Of a stretch of 64,000 bases of DNA, positions 44,324-53,977 are shown piece after piece. Positions within the stretch are counted from its first letter, which is position 1; every line of letters begins with the position of its first letter. The stretch is taken from contig NZ_BAABKE010000001.1 of NCBI RefSeq assembly GCF_039543665.1, positions 372,001 through 436,000 of the forward strand, given 5' to 3'. The translations under genes were made by a program, and so were the position numbers. Source of the stretch: Wohlfahrtiimonas larvae (GTDB taxonomy: Bacteria; Pseudomonadota; Gammaproteobacteria; Cardiobacteriales; Wohlfahrtiimonadaceae). The notes below the pieces were generated by a model. It made no database searches. It saw only the letters and a list, made by a program, of their open reading frames with translations, and had not been told where the DNA came from.

Positions 44324-45808
44324 ATGAAAATTAAATCTAGTATAATACAAAAACAGTCGCAAACCATGGTATTAACACAATCCATGCAGACTGCACTGAA
44401 GATTTTGCAATGTTCTCAATTAGAATTAGAACATGAAGTTTCTACCTTTCTTGAAGAAAATATAATGATAGAACAGGATGTTAATCATGAAGGTGATTTA
44501 GATTTATCATCTTATGAGCTAGAAACTGGTAGTTTAAAAAATGATCAAAATTCCGATAGTATTATTGAAAATGACAATTCTTCTCTTGATTTAGATCAAG
44601 AAACTCCTTTTGAAGTCATAGAAGATTGGAGTGCACATGAAGACAGTGGTTCCTTTGATCATTTAAGTTTTAAAAGTAATGGTGATGAAATGGATGATTT
44701 TGATACCAATACTTATGAAATTTCGTTAGAAGAACATTTATTAAATCAATTGATGTTACTTAAGTTGTCTCAAAAAGATTTTGTCATTGGTGCATTTTTA
44801 ATAGATTCTTTAGATGATAATGGCTATTTCACTCAGCCAGCATCTCGTATGGTGGATGCATTATCTGAACAATATCCAAATATAGAGATTGATGAAGATG
44901 AGATCATGATGGTGCTTCGCCATATTCAGCAGTTTGATCCTCCAGGTATCGGTGCGACTTCATTAGAGGAGTCATTGATTCAACAAATTAAACAATTAGA
45001 TCCAAAGCCATATTGGCAAGAGGAAGCTATAGATTTATTGAAATATCATTCTAAATGGCTGTTACAACATGATTTAAAAAGAATTGAACGAAATTATCAT
45101 TTTTTAGAAGAAGAAGTAATTGAGATGTTGGAAGGATTTAAGTGTTTGAATCCCTATCCTGCTATTAATTATCGTAATCACAAAGTGGAAGCTGTTAAGC
45201 CAGATATCATTGTATTACAAAAAGGTGAAACATTAACGGTGACTTTAAATGAAGATATTTTGCCAAAACTGCGTATTAATCGTAAATATGCAAAATTAGC
45301 ACAACGTGCAAAAATAGAAGGCCGAGATTTAATGCGATCACAATTAACGGAGGCACGTTTTTTCTTAAAGAGTATTGAAGATCGTTTTGATACCTTACTA
45401 AAGGTTGCAACCGCTATTGTCGATGCCCAACAAGCTTTTTTTCTAAATGGCAAAAAAGCTATGAAAGGGCTGCGTTTGCAAGATATTGCAGAGGCAGTTT
45501 CTTTGAATGAATCTACAATTTCTCGTGCGGTAGCAGGAAAATATATGATTTGTTCGCAAGGCACCTTGCCCCTCAATTTCTTTTTTACTAATCAGGTTTC
45601 CAGTGGTGAAGAGGATGCATCTGGCGTTGCTATTCGTGCGGTATTACAAGAAATTATTGCGGCAGAGGATAAGAAAAAGCCATTCAGTGATCAAAAATTA
45701 CAAGAAATATTAGAAACAAAAGGGCATGAATTATCTCGCCGAACGGTTGCTAAATATCGTGAAACTTTAGGAATTCCGAGTTCAACACAGCGTAAACGAT
45801 TAGTTTAA
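44324..45808 (+). CDS. rpoN: RNA polymerase sigma-54 factor
   Basis: A 494-residue sigma-54. The Gln/Leu-rich region I that contacts activators is QSQTMVLTQSMQTALKILQC. An acidic region II follows (about 50-130). The core-binding region contains FDPPGIGA. The RpoN box is present as RRTVAKYRETLG near the C-terminus. lptA, lptB, hpf and ptsN, the usual neighbours, are absent. Sigma-54 commonly drives pilin genes, which fits the pilus genes in the window, but no target was traced. Confidence 0.97.
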   Translation: MKIKSSIIQKQSQTMVLTQSMQTALKILQCSQLELEHEVSTFLEENIMIEQDVNHEGDLDLSSYELETGSLKNDQNSDSIIENDNSSLDLDQETPFEVIEDWSAHEDSGSFDHLSFKSNGDEMDDFDTNTYEISLEEHLLNQLMLLKLSQKDFVIGAFLIDSLDDNGYFTQPASRMVDALSEQYPNIEIDEDEIMMVLRHIQQFDPPGIGATSLEESLIQQIKQLDPKPYWQEEAIDLLKYHSKWLLQHDLKRIERNYHFLEEEVIEMLEGFKCLNPYPAINYRNHKVEAVKPDIIVLQKGETLTVTLNEDILPKLRINRKYAKLAQRAKIEGRDLMRSQLTEARFFLKSIEDRFDTLLKVATAIVDAQQAFFLNGKKAMKGLRLQDIAEAVSLNESTISRAVAGKYMICSQGTLPLNFFFTNQVSSGEEDASGVAIRAVLQEIIAAEDKKKPFSDQKLQEILETKGHELSRRTVAKYRETLGIPSSTQRKRLV

Positions 45809-45822
45809 AGGCTATTGATAGG

Positions 45823-46437
45823 TTACTTTTTTGAAGTTAATTTCTTTTCCTCACCTTTTAAAATACGTTGAATATTCGCTTTATGACGAATGATTAATAA
45901 TATATCCATGATCACGACAGCAATTACAACAGAAATGGAAGCATTGAATAACCATAAATAGATTGGAGCAATGATCGCTGCTGTTAACGCTGATAATGAT
46001 GAAATTCTAGAAAGGGCAAAAACAACGAGCCATGTGCCAAATGCACACAATGCCACCCAAAGATTCAAGCCGATGATGCAGCCTAACGCAGTTGCAACGC
46101 CTTTACCACCTTTGAATTGGAAAAATACTGGAAATAAGTGACCCAAAAATGCAGCAAGTGCTGTTAAGGCAATTAATAATGATTCAGTAGGGAAGATCAA
46201 TTTCACAATTACAACGGGAATTAAGCCTTTGAGTAAATCACCAACTAATGTGATGGCAGCTGCTTTTTTACCACCAATACGCATCACATTGGTTGCGCCA
46301 GGATTATTTGAGCCAGTTGTTCTTGGATCAGGCAAACCCATCACTTTACATGTAATGATCGCAGCAGAGAGTGATCCGACCAAGTAAGCGAGTATGGTAA
46401 TTATAGGGTAAACAATAATTTGTAACATGGTTGACAT
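45823..46437 (-). CDS. plsY: Acyl-phosphate glycerol-3-phosphate acyltransferase PlsY
   Basis: A 204-residue inner-membrane acyltransferase that makes lysophosphatidate from acyl-phosphate. Several hydrophobic segments carry GSNNPGATNVMR and FKGGKGVATALG, the catalytic PlsY motifs. AAGGAC precedes the ATG at 46437. It converges with rpoN. Confidence 0.97.
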   Translation of the reverse strand: MSTMLQIIVYPIITILAYLVGSLSAAIITCKVMGLPDPRTTGSNNPGATNVMRIGGKKAAAITLVGDLLKGLIPVVIVKLIFPTESLLIALTALAAFLGHLFPVFFQFKGGKGVATALGCIIGLNLWVALCAFGTWLVVFALSRISSLSALTAAIIAPIYLWLFNASISVVIAVVIMDILLIIRHKANIQRILKGEEKKLTSKK

Positions 46438-46462
46438 AAAAAGTCCTTCTATAAAATTTGAC

Positions 46463-48403
46463 TTATTCTAAGCGTTTTTTCTCAACGTATTCAAAAAACT
46501 TCTGAACACGTTCTAATTTTTGTGTTTTTGCCATCTCAGGTAAGCTGTTTAAGAATTGCTTGCCATAAGATTTAGTGATTAGTCTAGGATCAGCAATCAC
46601 TAATAAGCCATAATCATTGGGATCACGAATTAATCGACCAATACCTTGTTTCAGTGTGATGATGGATTTCGGTAATTGATAGTTAATGAAAGCATTCAAT
46701 CCTTTCTTGTTAATTAAATCAATTTTAGCTTGTTCAATAGGATCACCTGGGGATGCAAAAGGTAATTTTTCAATGATCACACAAGATAATGCTTCGCCTC
46801 GTACATCCACACCTTCCCAAAAGCTTGTTGTGCCCAATAAAACACCGTTGCCAGATTCTCTGAATTGGTCAATCAATGTGATTTTTGGGGCATCACCTTG
46901 GATGAATAATGGGTAGCTCAGTGATTTTTTGAGGATTTCGGCAGCTTCATTCAAAGCACGATAACTTGTGAATAATATGAATGTGCGACCTTTAGCTTCT
47001 GTAATCACAGGCAGTATCGCACGAATGAATTTCTGGATATATGTTGGGTGATTTGGCTCAGGCAATTCAGGCGGGTGATAAAAGAGTGCATTGCTTTTAT
47101 AGTTGAATGGGCTTTTTAGGCACAATGTATTGTCATCGGATAAACCGAGCGGTGCGCAGAAATAAGCAAATTTACCATTCACAGCTAAAGTTGCGGATGT
47201 GAACACCCAGCCTGCTTTTAAGCCTTTACTGTTTTTTTGGAAAATTTCAGAAATATCCAAAGGCGTTGCACAAATCATCAAGTGGTGGGTATATGTTTCT
47301 AGCCAAACCACAGTATTATCATCAGGGTTTTCCTGTGATGTGACTGTGATCTTTGTCCATGATTCTTGCAGTTCCTGTAATCGTTCAACGATTTGAGCCA
47401 AAGTTTTAGAGCGAATGATTAACGGCTTCGTTAACACAACCAATTCTAATAATTGATCGGCAATGTGTGCTAATTGATCTGCAATTTTTGGATCTTGATA
47501 GAATTCAGAAAGCGCATAGCGTTTATTGCCTTCAGGCAGTAATTTACGCAGTTCAATCATACCTTCAATGATATTGGATGCCACAGCATCATGGCTTGAG
47601 AAATCTTTAGCTTCTAAAGCCAAAAGGCGATTGAAATCTTCTAACCAATCAGAAAACATTTTTGTACCAATCTGTTCGCTGAAGAATAAACCTGCAGTTT
47701 CTGCTAACTGATGAGCTTCATCGATGATGATGCTATCCGCTTCTGGTAATAACTCACCAAAGCCTTCTTGTTTTAATGATAAATCTGCACAGAATAAATG
47801 ATGATTGATGACGATGATATCCGCATCCATCGCTTTTTTACGAGCTTTGAAAATGAAGCACTCTTCATAATCAGGGCATTCTGTATGTAAACAGTTTTCA
47901 GTAGTGGATGTCACATGGCTTGCTAATGTGGAGTCTTGGAAATTCTCTAGTTTTGTAATGTCGCCCGTTTCATCTTGCCCAGCATAACGCTCGATTCTGT
48001 AGAAATCATCCACTTGTTTTTTATTTTCAAATCGGCCGCGCTGGCGCAATGTTTTGATGCGATATAAGCATAAATAGTTGCTTCGACCTTTCAATAAAGC
48101 TGTTGTCACAGGTTTATATTTGAAGATTTTTTTGAGTAACGGCAGATCTTTGTCGTATAACTGATCCTGAAGATGCTTAGTTCCTGTGGAAACAATGACT
48201 TTTTTGCCCGATAACAATGCAGGAATTAAGTAGGCAAATGTTTTACCTGTACCTGTCCCTGCTTCAATAATAACAGTTTCATGCTCTTCGATGGCACGCT
48301 GAACAGCTTCCGCCATATCGATTTGCGCATCGCGAGGAGAATAGTGGGGCAAGGCTTGGCACAGTTCGCCACCTTCAGAAAATATGCTATGAATATCTGT
48401 CAT
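46463..48403 (-). CDS. DinG-family DNA helicase (YoaA-like)
   Basis: A 646-residue XPD/DinG superfamily 2 helicase. Walker A is EAGTGTGKTFAYLIP (about residue 48). DEAH is IIDEAHQLAE. Four Fe-S cysteines are visible in YLCLYR and CLHTECPDYEEC. The C-terminal QGIGRLIRDPNDYG is motif VI. Length and Fe-S spacing fit YoaA, a repair helicase that in E. coli works with HolC on stalled forks. It lies 25 bases before plsY on the same strand. Confidence 0.93.
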   Translation of the reverse strand: MTDIHSIFSEGGELCQALPHYSPRDAQIDMAEAVQRAIEEHETVIIEAGTGTGKTFAYLIPALLSGKKVIVSTGTKHLQDQLYDKDLPLLKKIFKYKPVTTALLKGRSNYLCLYRIKTLRQRGRFENKKQVDDFYRIERYAGQDETGDITKLENFQDSTLASHVTSTTENCLHTECPDYEECFIFKARKKAMDADIIVINHHLFCADLSLKQEGFGELLPEADSIIIDEAHQLAETAGLFFSEQIGTKMFSDWLEDFNRLLALEAKDFSSHDAVASNIIEGMIELRKLLPEGNKRYALSEFYQDPKIADQLAHIADQLLELVVLTKPLIIRSKTLAQIVERLQELQESWTKITVTSQENPDDNTVVWLETYTHHLMICATPLDISEIFQKNSKGLKAGWVFTSATLAVNGKFAYFCAPLGLSDDNTLCLKSPFNYKSNALFYHPPELPEPNHPTYIQKFIRAILPVITEAKGRTFILFTSYRALNEAAEILKKSLSYPLFIQGDAPKITLIDQFRESGNGVLLGTTSFWEGVDVRGEALSCVIIEKLPFASPGDPIEQAKIDLINKKGLNAFINYQLPKSIITLKQGIGRLIRDPNDYGLLVIADPRLITKSYGKQFLNSLPEMAKTQKLERVQKFFEYVEKKRLE

Positions 48404-48533
48404 TATTTTGGAGTTTTGGAATAACCATCTTTGCGAGAATGATTCATTATACGAGCTTTATCAGGAATTTCGAGGTCAATATTTGTATAGTTATCGTATA
48501 ATGCTCTTTTGCCATTGCACCATAAGATAATCC

Positions 48534-49295
48534 ATGATGAATGAATTTTTGAAAACCGTTGCTACTTTGAGATCGCCAGAAGGTTGTCCTTGGGATCGTA
48601 AACAAACACATGAAAGTTTGATTCCTTTTTTAAATGAAGAAAGTGCAGAAGTTGTCGAAGCAATCGTTCAAAAAGATAGCGATGGATTGCGAGATGAGTT
48701 GGGCGATTTATTGTTGCAAATTGTTCTGCATTCGCAAATTGCCAAAGAAGCAGGGCGATTTGATTTCAATGATGTAGTGAAAAGCGTGAATGATAAAATG
48801 TTACGCCGTCATCCTCATGTATTTGAAGGTGTTGTTTATGCGGATGAAGCTGAACAAAAAGCTGCTTGGCATGCAATTAAGCTTGATGAGAAAAAATCCA
48901 AAGGCGAAGCACAAAGTTATTTGGATGGTGTAAAAGCATCCTTATCAGGTTTAACAGTTGCCAATAATTTACAAGCTAAAGCTGCGAAAGTTGGTTTTGA
49001 TTGGGGTGAACCTGAGCCAATTTTAGAAAAAATCGAAGAAGAATTAGACGAAGTAAAAGCAGAGTTAGCTAATCAGCATAAAGAAAAATTACAAAAAGAG
49101 ATTGGTGATCTGTTATTTGCTGTGGTGAATTTGGCAAGGCATTGTGAGATTGATCCTGAAACGGCCATCACAGAAACTAATGTGAAATTTAAGAAACGCT
49201 TTCAATATATTGAAAAGCATCTCGATAAACCAATGATAGAAGCAACATTGGAAGAGATGGATCATTTGTGGGAAATGGCGAAGAAGGAAGATTAA
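48534..49295 (+). CDS. mazG: Nucleoside triphosphate pyrophosphohydrolase MazG
   Basis: A 253-residue two-domain MazG that hydrolyses NTPs, including mutagenic ones, to NMPs. Domain 1 has LRSPEGCPWDRKQTHESLIP and RDELGDLLLQ. Domain 2 has EELDEVKAEL and EIGDLLFAVVNLAR. The second ATG at 48537 is equally possible. It is followed 2 bases later by xseA. Confidence 0.96.
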   Translation: MMNEFLKTVATLRSPEGCPWDRKQTHESLIPFLNEESAEVVEAIVQKDSDGLRDELGDLLLQIVLHSQIAKEAGRFDFNDVVKSVNDKMLRRHPHVFEGVVYADEAEQKAAWHAIKLDEKKSKGEAQSYLDGVKASLSGLTVANNLQAKAAKVGFDWGEPEPILEKIEEELDEVKAELANQHKEKLQKEIGDLLFAVVNLARHCEIDPETAITETNVKFKKRFQYIEKHLDKPMIEATLEEMDHLWEMAKKED

Positions 49296-49297
49296 TT

Positions 49298-50653
49298 GTG
49301 TTTCAAGAAATGAAATATATCACTGTTAGCGAGCTCAATCAGCAAATTAAGTTCCAATTGGAAGGATCGTTTTTTCACTGTTTAGTAGAAGGTGAAATTT
49401 CCAATGTCATTCGTGCGCAATCAGGGCATATTTACTTTAATTTGAAAGATGCAAATTCAATGATTCGTTGTGTGGCTTGGCGTAGTAATGCGATGAGTTT
49501 TAATGGCTTTATCGAAAATGGTGCAAAGGTAGAAATTCAAGGCAAGCTCTCTTTATATGTGCCACGCGGTGATTATCAAGTTGTTGTGAATCGCTTAGCG
49601 CCATTGGGGCGCGGTAATTTGTATTTAGCTTTTGAGCAGTTGCGAGAAAAATTACAAAAAGAAGGTTTATTCAATCCTGAACATAAGAAATTGATTCCAC
49701 AATATCCCAAAAAAATTGGAATTGTGACATCGCCAAATGCTGCAGCGCTTCAGGATGTATTAAAAGTATTGAAAGATCATCGCCCTGATATCCCATATGA
49801 AGTTTATCCAACTTTAGTACAAGGTATTGAAGCTGCACCGCAAATTGTAAAAGCCATGGAAAGAGCTAATTATGAAGCTAATTGTGATGTACTTTTGGTG
49901 GTGCGTGGCGGTGGCAGTATCGAGGATTTATGGTGCTTTAATGATGAGCGTGTTGTGCGAGCTATTTTTGCTTCAACGATTCCTGTGATTACGGGTGTTG
50001 GGCATGAAGTGGATACAACTTTATCAGATTTTGTTGCAGATTTACGTGCACCAACGCCAACAGCAGCAGCAAAATTATCAAGCATTTCTCAACAAGAGAT
50101 CATGCAAACATTGGATCGCTGCGAATATCAATTGATACAATTAATGCAAAATAGTATGGCTGCACAAGAAAAAGCTTTAAAAGAACGTATGGTAAAGCTC
50201 TCTTATCTTCATCCAATGCAAAAGATCAAGGAGAAACAAGTAAGCTTAGATGCTAAGGCCGAAAGATTATGTTCATTGATGCGCACTATTCATCAAAAGA
50301 ATATTGCAGTATTTCAAAATTTTGAAAAACGTTTGCAGATTGGCTTATTAACACGAAAGCAAATACAATTAACAGAGCAATTAACTCGTTCAGAGGTTCA
50401 ATTGAATAAAATAATGCAAGGACAGTACCAACAATTAGAAAAGCGCTTGCATAACAGTGTATTATTATTGGATAGTTTAAGTCCACTCAAAGTCTTGGCG
50501 CGTGGTTATTCTGTAACACAGAAGAATGATGAAGGGACTTTATATGCAATTAATTCTGTTGAAAGCTTAACTGTTGGCGATCAACTCGTGACAAGATTGT
50601 CGGATGGTGTAGTGCGCTCTGCGATCATTGATTTGCAAAAGACTAGAAAATAA
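49298..50653 (+). CDS. xseA: Exodeoxyribonuclease VII large subunit
   Basis: A 451-residue XseA, the large subunit of a single-strand exonuclease. The N-terminal OB-fold has TVSELNQQIK and GEISNVIRAQSGHIYFNLKD. The catalytic domain has GRGGGSIEDLW-like RGGGSIEDLWCFNDERVVRA and GVGHEVDTTLSDFVADLRAPTPTAAA. A long coiled coil binds XseB. The GTG at 49298 has AAGGAAGA upstream, inside the mazG end; the ATG at 49310 is the alternative. xseB is not adjacent. Confidence 0.95.
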   Translation: MFQEMKYITVSELNQQIKFQLEGSFFHCLVEGEISNVIRAQSGHIYFNLKDANSMIRCVAWRSNAMSFNGFIENGAKVEIQGKLSLYVPRGDYQVVVNRLAPLGRGNLYLAFEQLREKLQKEGLFNPEHKKLIPQYPKKIGIVTSPNAAALQDVLKVLKDHRPDIPYEVYPTLVQGIEAAPQIVKAMERANYEANCDVLLVVRGGGSIEDLWCFNDERVVRAIFASTIPVITGVGHEVDTTLSDFVADLRAPTPTAAAKLSSISQQEIMQTLDRCEYQLIQLMQNSMAAQEKALKERMVKLSYLHPMQKIKEKQVSLDAKAERLCSLMRTIHQKNIAVFQNFEKRLQIGLLTRKQIQLTEQLTRSEVQLNKIMQGQYQQLEKRLHNSVLLLDSLSPLKVLARGYSVTQKNDEGTLYAINSVESLTVGDQLVTRLSDGVVRSAIIDLQKTRK

Positions 50654-50657
50654 ACAG

Positions 50658-50698
50658 AAAAAAGCTGTGCTCACTTTCGGGGAGGGGATGAGCACAGC
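50658..50698 (-). terminator. Terminator of the YgiW-type gene, with a long loop
   Basis: GCTGTGCTCA / TGAGCACAGC form a 10-base stem (50664-50673 with 50689-50698) with a 15-base G-rich loop (plus strand). On the minus strand it is followed by six T. No T run on the plus side. Confidence 0.82.
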
Positions 50699-50730
50699 CT
50701 ATAAAAGTTTACGCTAGTTTTATAATATAA

Positions 50731-51114
50731 TTATTGGACTTTAGTGATGTAATCCACATCAATTTCAACAGAATTCCAGTCTTTATCTACTTCACCAACA
50801 ATCTCAACTAAATCATCAGCATCTACAGTTAATCCACGCCATTTATCTTTATCAATTTCGATTGTAATATCACCAGTACCATCACTAAAAATATATTTAT
50901 CTTTATGAGAATGTTTGATGATTTTGCCACGCATTTTGACATAAGCATCATCCCGCAACGTCATTGCTTCTTGCACAGATGTAATAGATTGGCTTAATGA
51001 GGGGCCTTTATAGCCACCATTAGGGATATTTTGGTCAGTTTGTGGACCTAAATATTGTGCTGAAGCTGTTGATATACTCAAAATCACAAAAGTTGTGATT
51101 GCAAGCTTTTTCAT
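50731..51114 (-). CDS. YgiW/YdeI family periplasmic OB-fold protein
   Basis: A 127-residue BOF/OB-fold protein. Signal peptide residues 1-19 end STASA before QYL. The domain core DGTGDITIEIDKDKW and VKMRGKIIKHSHKDKY match YgiW/YdeI proteins, which have been linked to stress resistance. No lipobox. It is monocistronic with its own terminator. Confidence 0.9.
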   Translation of the reverse strand: MKKLAITTFVILSISTASAQYLGPQTDQNIPNGGYKGPSLSQSITSVQEAMTLRDDAYVKMRGKIIKHSHKDKYIFSDGTGDITIEIDKDKWRGLTVDADDLVEIVGEVDKDWNSVEIDVDYITKVQ

Positions 51115-51254
51115 GTGGAACTCCTAAATTTTGATAGACGATAATTTTGTGAGATTAAATATAACATTCTTGTTTTAGAATGGATAATAGCTTTTCTAAG
51201 TTTTACGGCACCTTTACAATCTTTGACATATAAATTTTAGAGTTGGTTTTGATT

Positions 51255-51644
51255 ATGACGCGAATTAATGTAATTTCTCCTGCTGAACTGTGTGATCAAC
51301 ATTTGCTTGCAGAGCATCGTGAATTGACGAGGATCCCTAATGATATAGTTAAGAGAAAAGGGAACGTGGTTTTAAGTCGAGAGACAGCTTATTTGTTAGG
51401 AGCGGGGCATGTAACGTTTTTTAGAAATAAATTAAAGTTTTTGAAAGATCGTTATGAGTTACTGCATCAAGAGTGCTTAGATCGTGGATTTAAGGTGATA
51501 TACAAATGGCCAGATGAAGCCAGTGAATATGTGGATCTATGGCAAGATTATGTTGTAACCCAAGCTGATATTTTATTGAATCAAAAAAGGATTCATGAGC
51601 GAATGCCCGAGAATCCTAGATTTACTTTACACCGACAAGCATGA
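51255..51644 (+). CDS. Pyrimidine dimer DNA glycosylase, T4 endonuclease V type
   Basis: A 129-residue homologue of T4 DenV, which excises UV-induced cyclobutane pyrimidine dimers and nicks the abasic site. The N-terminus MTRIN gives the catalytic Thr2 amine after Met removal, and Glu23 is conserved in AEHRELTR. ADQHL-like CDQHLLAEHREL and LGAGHVTFFRNKLKFL match DenV closely. The ATG at 51255, not the upstream 51243 codon, is chosen because catalysis needs Thr2 at the terminus. It lies between convergent and divergent housekeeping genes, with no phage genes in sight. Such proteins are known from T4-like phages, chloroviruses and scattered bacteria. Activity is inferred from the residues. Confidence 0.92.
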   Translation: MTRINVISPAELCDQHLLAEHRELTRIPNDIVKRKGNVVLSRETAYLLGAGHVTFFRNKLKFLKDRYELLHQECLDRGFKVIYKWPDEASEYVDLWQDYVVTQADILLNQKRIHERMPENPRFTLHRQA

Positions 51645-51673
51645 GGTAAAAGTTTGAGTATTTGTGTATAAAA

Positions 51674-52591
51674 TTAATGTACTTTCTTGAATAATGTTAT
51701 ATAGATTGTATGACCCGCTAATACGATATAACCGACAAGAAAACCTAGAATAAAGCTGTAAGTGGTGCCAATAAAGTGCTTGAAGAAAGACTCATTAAGC
51801 ATTGTGATCCAATTATTTTGTAATGCGATCAATTGTGGTACTTCACCGATAATGATGCCGCCGCCTACTAAAAACATTGCAACTGTACCGATGAAGCCTA
51901 AAATTTTCATAAGATAAGGTGCTGCATTGATGAGCATTAAGCCCATCTTTGCTTTTAAGCTTGTTGCTTTTGCATTTTTCATCATCCAATAGCCTAAGTC
52001 ATCCATTTTAATGATGCCTGCAACTAAGCCATACACGCCTACAGTGATTAAAACAGCGATGCTTAACAATGTCATAATTTGAATCATTAGTGAGTAATTA
52101 GAAACGGTATGCAATGTGATCACAATGATCTCAGCGGATAGAATAAAGTCGGTGCGAATGGCGCCTTTAATTTTATCTTTTTCCATTTTTTGGATCATTT
52201 CATCAGTAATCACTTCATCAGTTTCATTCAGTAAAGCTTTTTGTTTATTATTATTTTTATGAAATAAAGTGTGATGAATTTTTTCAGCGCCTTCAAAGCA
52301 TAAATAAGCACCACCAATGATTAATAACACAACCATTAACCATGGTGCAAAAGCATTGATTAATAATGCTGCGGGAATGATTAAAAGTTTATTGATGAGT
52401 GAGCCTTTAGCTACAGACCAAACTACAGGGATTTCTCGGCTTGCTTGCACACCAACCACTTGTTGGGCATTAACAGCAAGATCATCTGTCAATACACCAG
52501 CGGTTTTCTTTGTGGCAAGTTTGGTCATAGATGCAACATCATCCAATACAACAGTAATATCATCTAATAATGCTAATAAACTTGGGCTCAT
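51674..52591 (-). CDS. yedI: YedI/DUF808 family inner-membrane protein
   Basis: A 305-residue DUF808 membrane protein of unknown function. The N-terminal SLLALLDDITVVLDDVASMT and GVQASREIPVVWSVAKGS are diagnostic. About six hydrophobic segments are visible. It seems to stand alone, converging with the glycosylase gene. Confidence 0.93.
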   Translation of the reverse strand: MSPSLLALLDDITVVLDDVASMTKLATKKTAGVLTDDLAVNAQQVVGVQASREIPVVWSVAKGSLINKLLIIPAALLINAFAPWLMVVLLIIGGAYLCFEGAEKIHHTLFHKNNNKQKALLNETDEVITDEMIQKMEKDKIKGAIRTDFILSAEIIVITLHTVSNYSLMIQIMTLLSIAVLITVGVYGLVAGIIKMDDLGYWMMKNAKATSLKAKMGLMLINAAPYLMKILGFIGTVAMFLVGGGIIIGEVPQLIALQNNWITMLNESFFKHFIGTTYSFILGFLVGYIVLAGHTIYITLFKKVH

Positions 52592-52678
52592 ATAGTTTCC
52601 AAAGAATAAAATTAGATGATTATAGAGAGCGTTTATATGAATTTATAGTGAATTTTTAAAATTCTATAGGAATGTTAG

Positions 52679-53866
52679 TTAGTCATTGATGAGTTTTAAA
52701 ATAATGGCATAAGAAATAGGGAGTAATGCTGCAACAATGACAACAATCGTCCAACCAAAAGTGTGCCAAATAGGAGCAAATAGTGTGCTGCCTATCGCAA
52801 CACCGATGTAGTATGCTACAAAATATAAACTAGATGCGGTGCCTTTATAGCTTTCGGCATGTAGATTGATTAATGCTGCTGCTAATGAGTGTGCAGCAAA
52901 CATAGCAAAACTCAATAACGCAAGCCCAACAGTAATGATGAGTAGATTATGAAAAATTGTAAGAAGGGCGCCTAAGCCTAATAAAATTAACATGCTTGTT
53001 AATACAAATTTAAGGCTGAATCGATTGGTGAGTAGACTCACAATAGGGGCGCTTGGGATTCCTAGCATTAGTGCGAGATAAAAAGAGCTGATTGCACCAG
53101 TAGATAAGAAAAAAGGTGCATTGCTTAAATGAAAAGGTAAGTATGTCCAAATACCTGTATAGGTTAATTGAATGATTAGACCAATCAGAAAATAACGTCT
53201 TAAAATTGGGTTTTTTAGATGAAAGCCAATGCCAGAAAATGTTGATAAAATAGAACCTTTGCTAGCGGAAAAATTATTAGATTTCGGTAATAGAAATAGC
53301 ATAATGGTTGCTGTGATTAATCCTAAAGCACCAAAAATATAAAGGGCTGTGTGCCATGAATAATAATGCGTAATTACCCCTGACATTACACGGCCAAGTG
53401 ATCCACCAATGGCATTGGCTGCAATATAAAATGCAATGGCAAATTTTTGATCCTGTTTATTGATTTCTTCATTTAAATACGCCAATGCGGATGCAGGCAG
53501 TGCACCTGTTACCATACCTTGGAAAAATCGAAGTATTAGAATGAATGGCAAGGAGTTTGTACTAGCAATGCATACTAGTAATAGTGAGGATAAAAACAAA
53601 GAGAAGAGAATAAAATTTTTTCTACCGAGTCGATCACTCAGCGAGCCAAATATATTTAAACCAATAATGAGTCCAATAATAGAAAAAGAAAAGGTTAGAC
53701 TGATGTATGTGCTGGAAACATTAAATTCTTTAGCTAAGACTGGTAAAATTGGCTGGAAAGAGTAGAGATTTGCAAAAATAAAAATAGAAGTAGCACCTAG
53801 TAAAATCGAGATTTTCCAAAATGCAGTATCTTTTATTGTATAACCTATAGGTTGTGTAGCAAGCAT
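52679..53866 (-). CDS. MFS transporter, YnfM-like
   Basis: A 395-residue major facilitator with about 12 membrane segments. The loop 2-3 motif is GSLSDRLGRKNFI, and AGALPASALAYLNEE-like GALPASALAYLNEE follows in segment 5, as in the YnfM/AraJ-like exporters. The frame is open to a TTG at 53878, but the ATG at 53866 is preferred. No ribosome site stands out. The substrate is unknown. Confidence 0.9.
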   Translation of the reverse strand: MLATQPIGYTIKDTAFWKISILLGATSIFIFANLYSFQPILPVLAKEFNVSSTYISLTFSFSIIGLIIGLNIFGSLSDRLGRKNFILFSLFLSSLLLVCIASTNSLPFILILRFFQGMVTGALPASALAYLNEEINKQDQKFAIAFYIAANAIGGSLGRVMSGVITHYYSWHTALYIFGALGLITATIMLFLLPKSNNFSASKGSILSTFSGIGFHLKNPILRRYFLIGLIIQLTYTGIWTYLPFHLSNAPFFLSTGAISSFYLALMLGIPSAPIVSLLTNRFSLKFVLTSMLILLGLGALLTIFHNLLIITVGLALLSFAMFAAHSLAAALINLHAESYKGTASSLYFVAYYIGVAIGSTLFAPIWHTFGWTIVVIVAALLPISYAIILKLIND

Positions 53867-53929
53867 GGCGAATGTCAATGAGTAATAGTAGGATTATCAT
53901 TGAGCATAGGACAGTTTAATGTTTTAAAC

Positions 53930-53958
53930 AAGAAGCAAAGATGTTTATATTGCTTCTT
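53930..53958 (-). terminator. Possible terminator of the DUF1090 gene
   Basis: A 9-base inverted repeat AAGAAGCAA / TTGCTTCTT with an 11-base loop lies 20 bases past the stop. The T tail on the minus strand is weak. Confidence 0.5.
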
Positions 53959-53977
53959 GGAGATTCTTTAAATATTA

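Noticed and set aside
49268..49297. xseA start inside mazG
   Set aside because: Out-of-frame overlap with the mazG end and no ribosome site; the GTG at 49298 has one.
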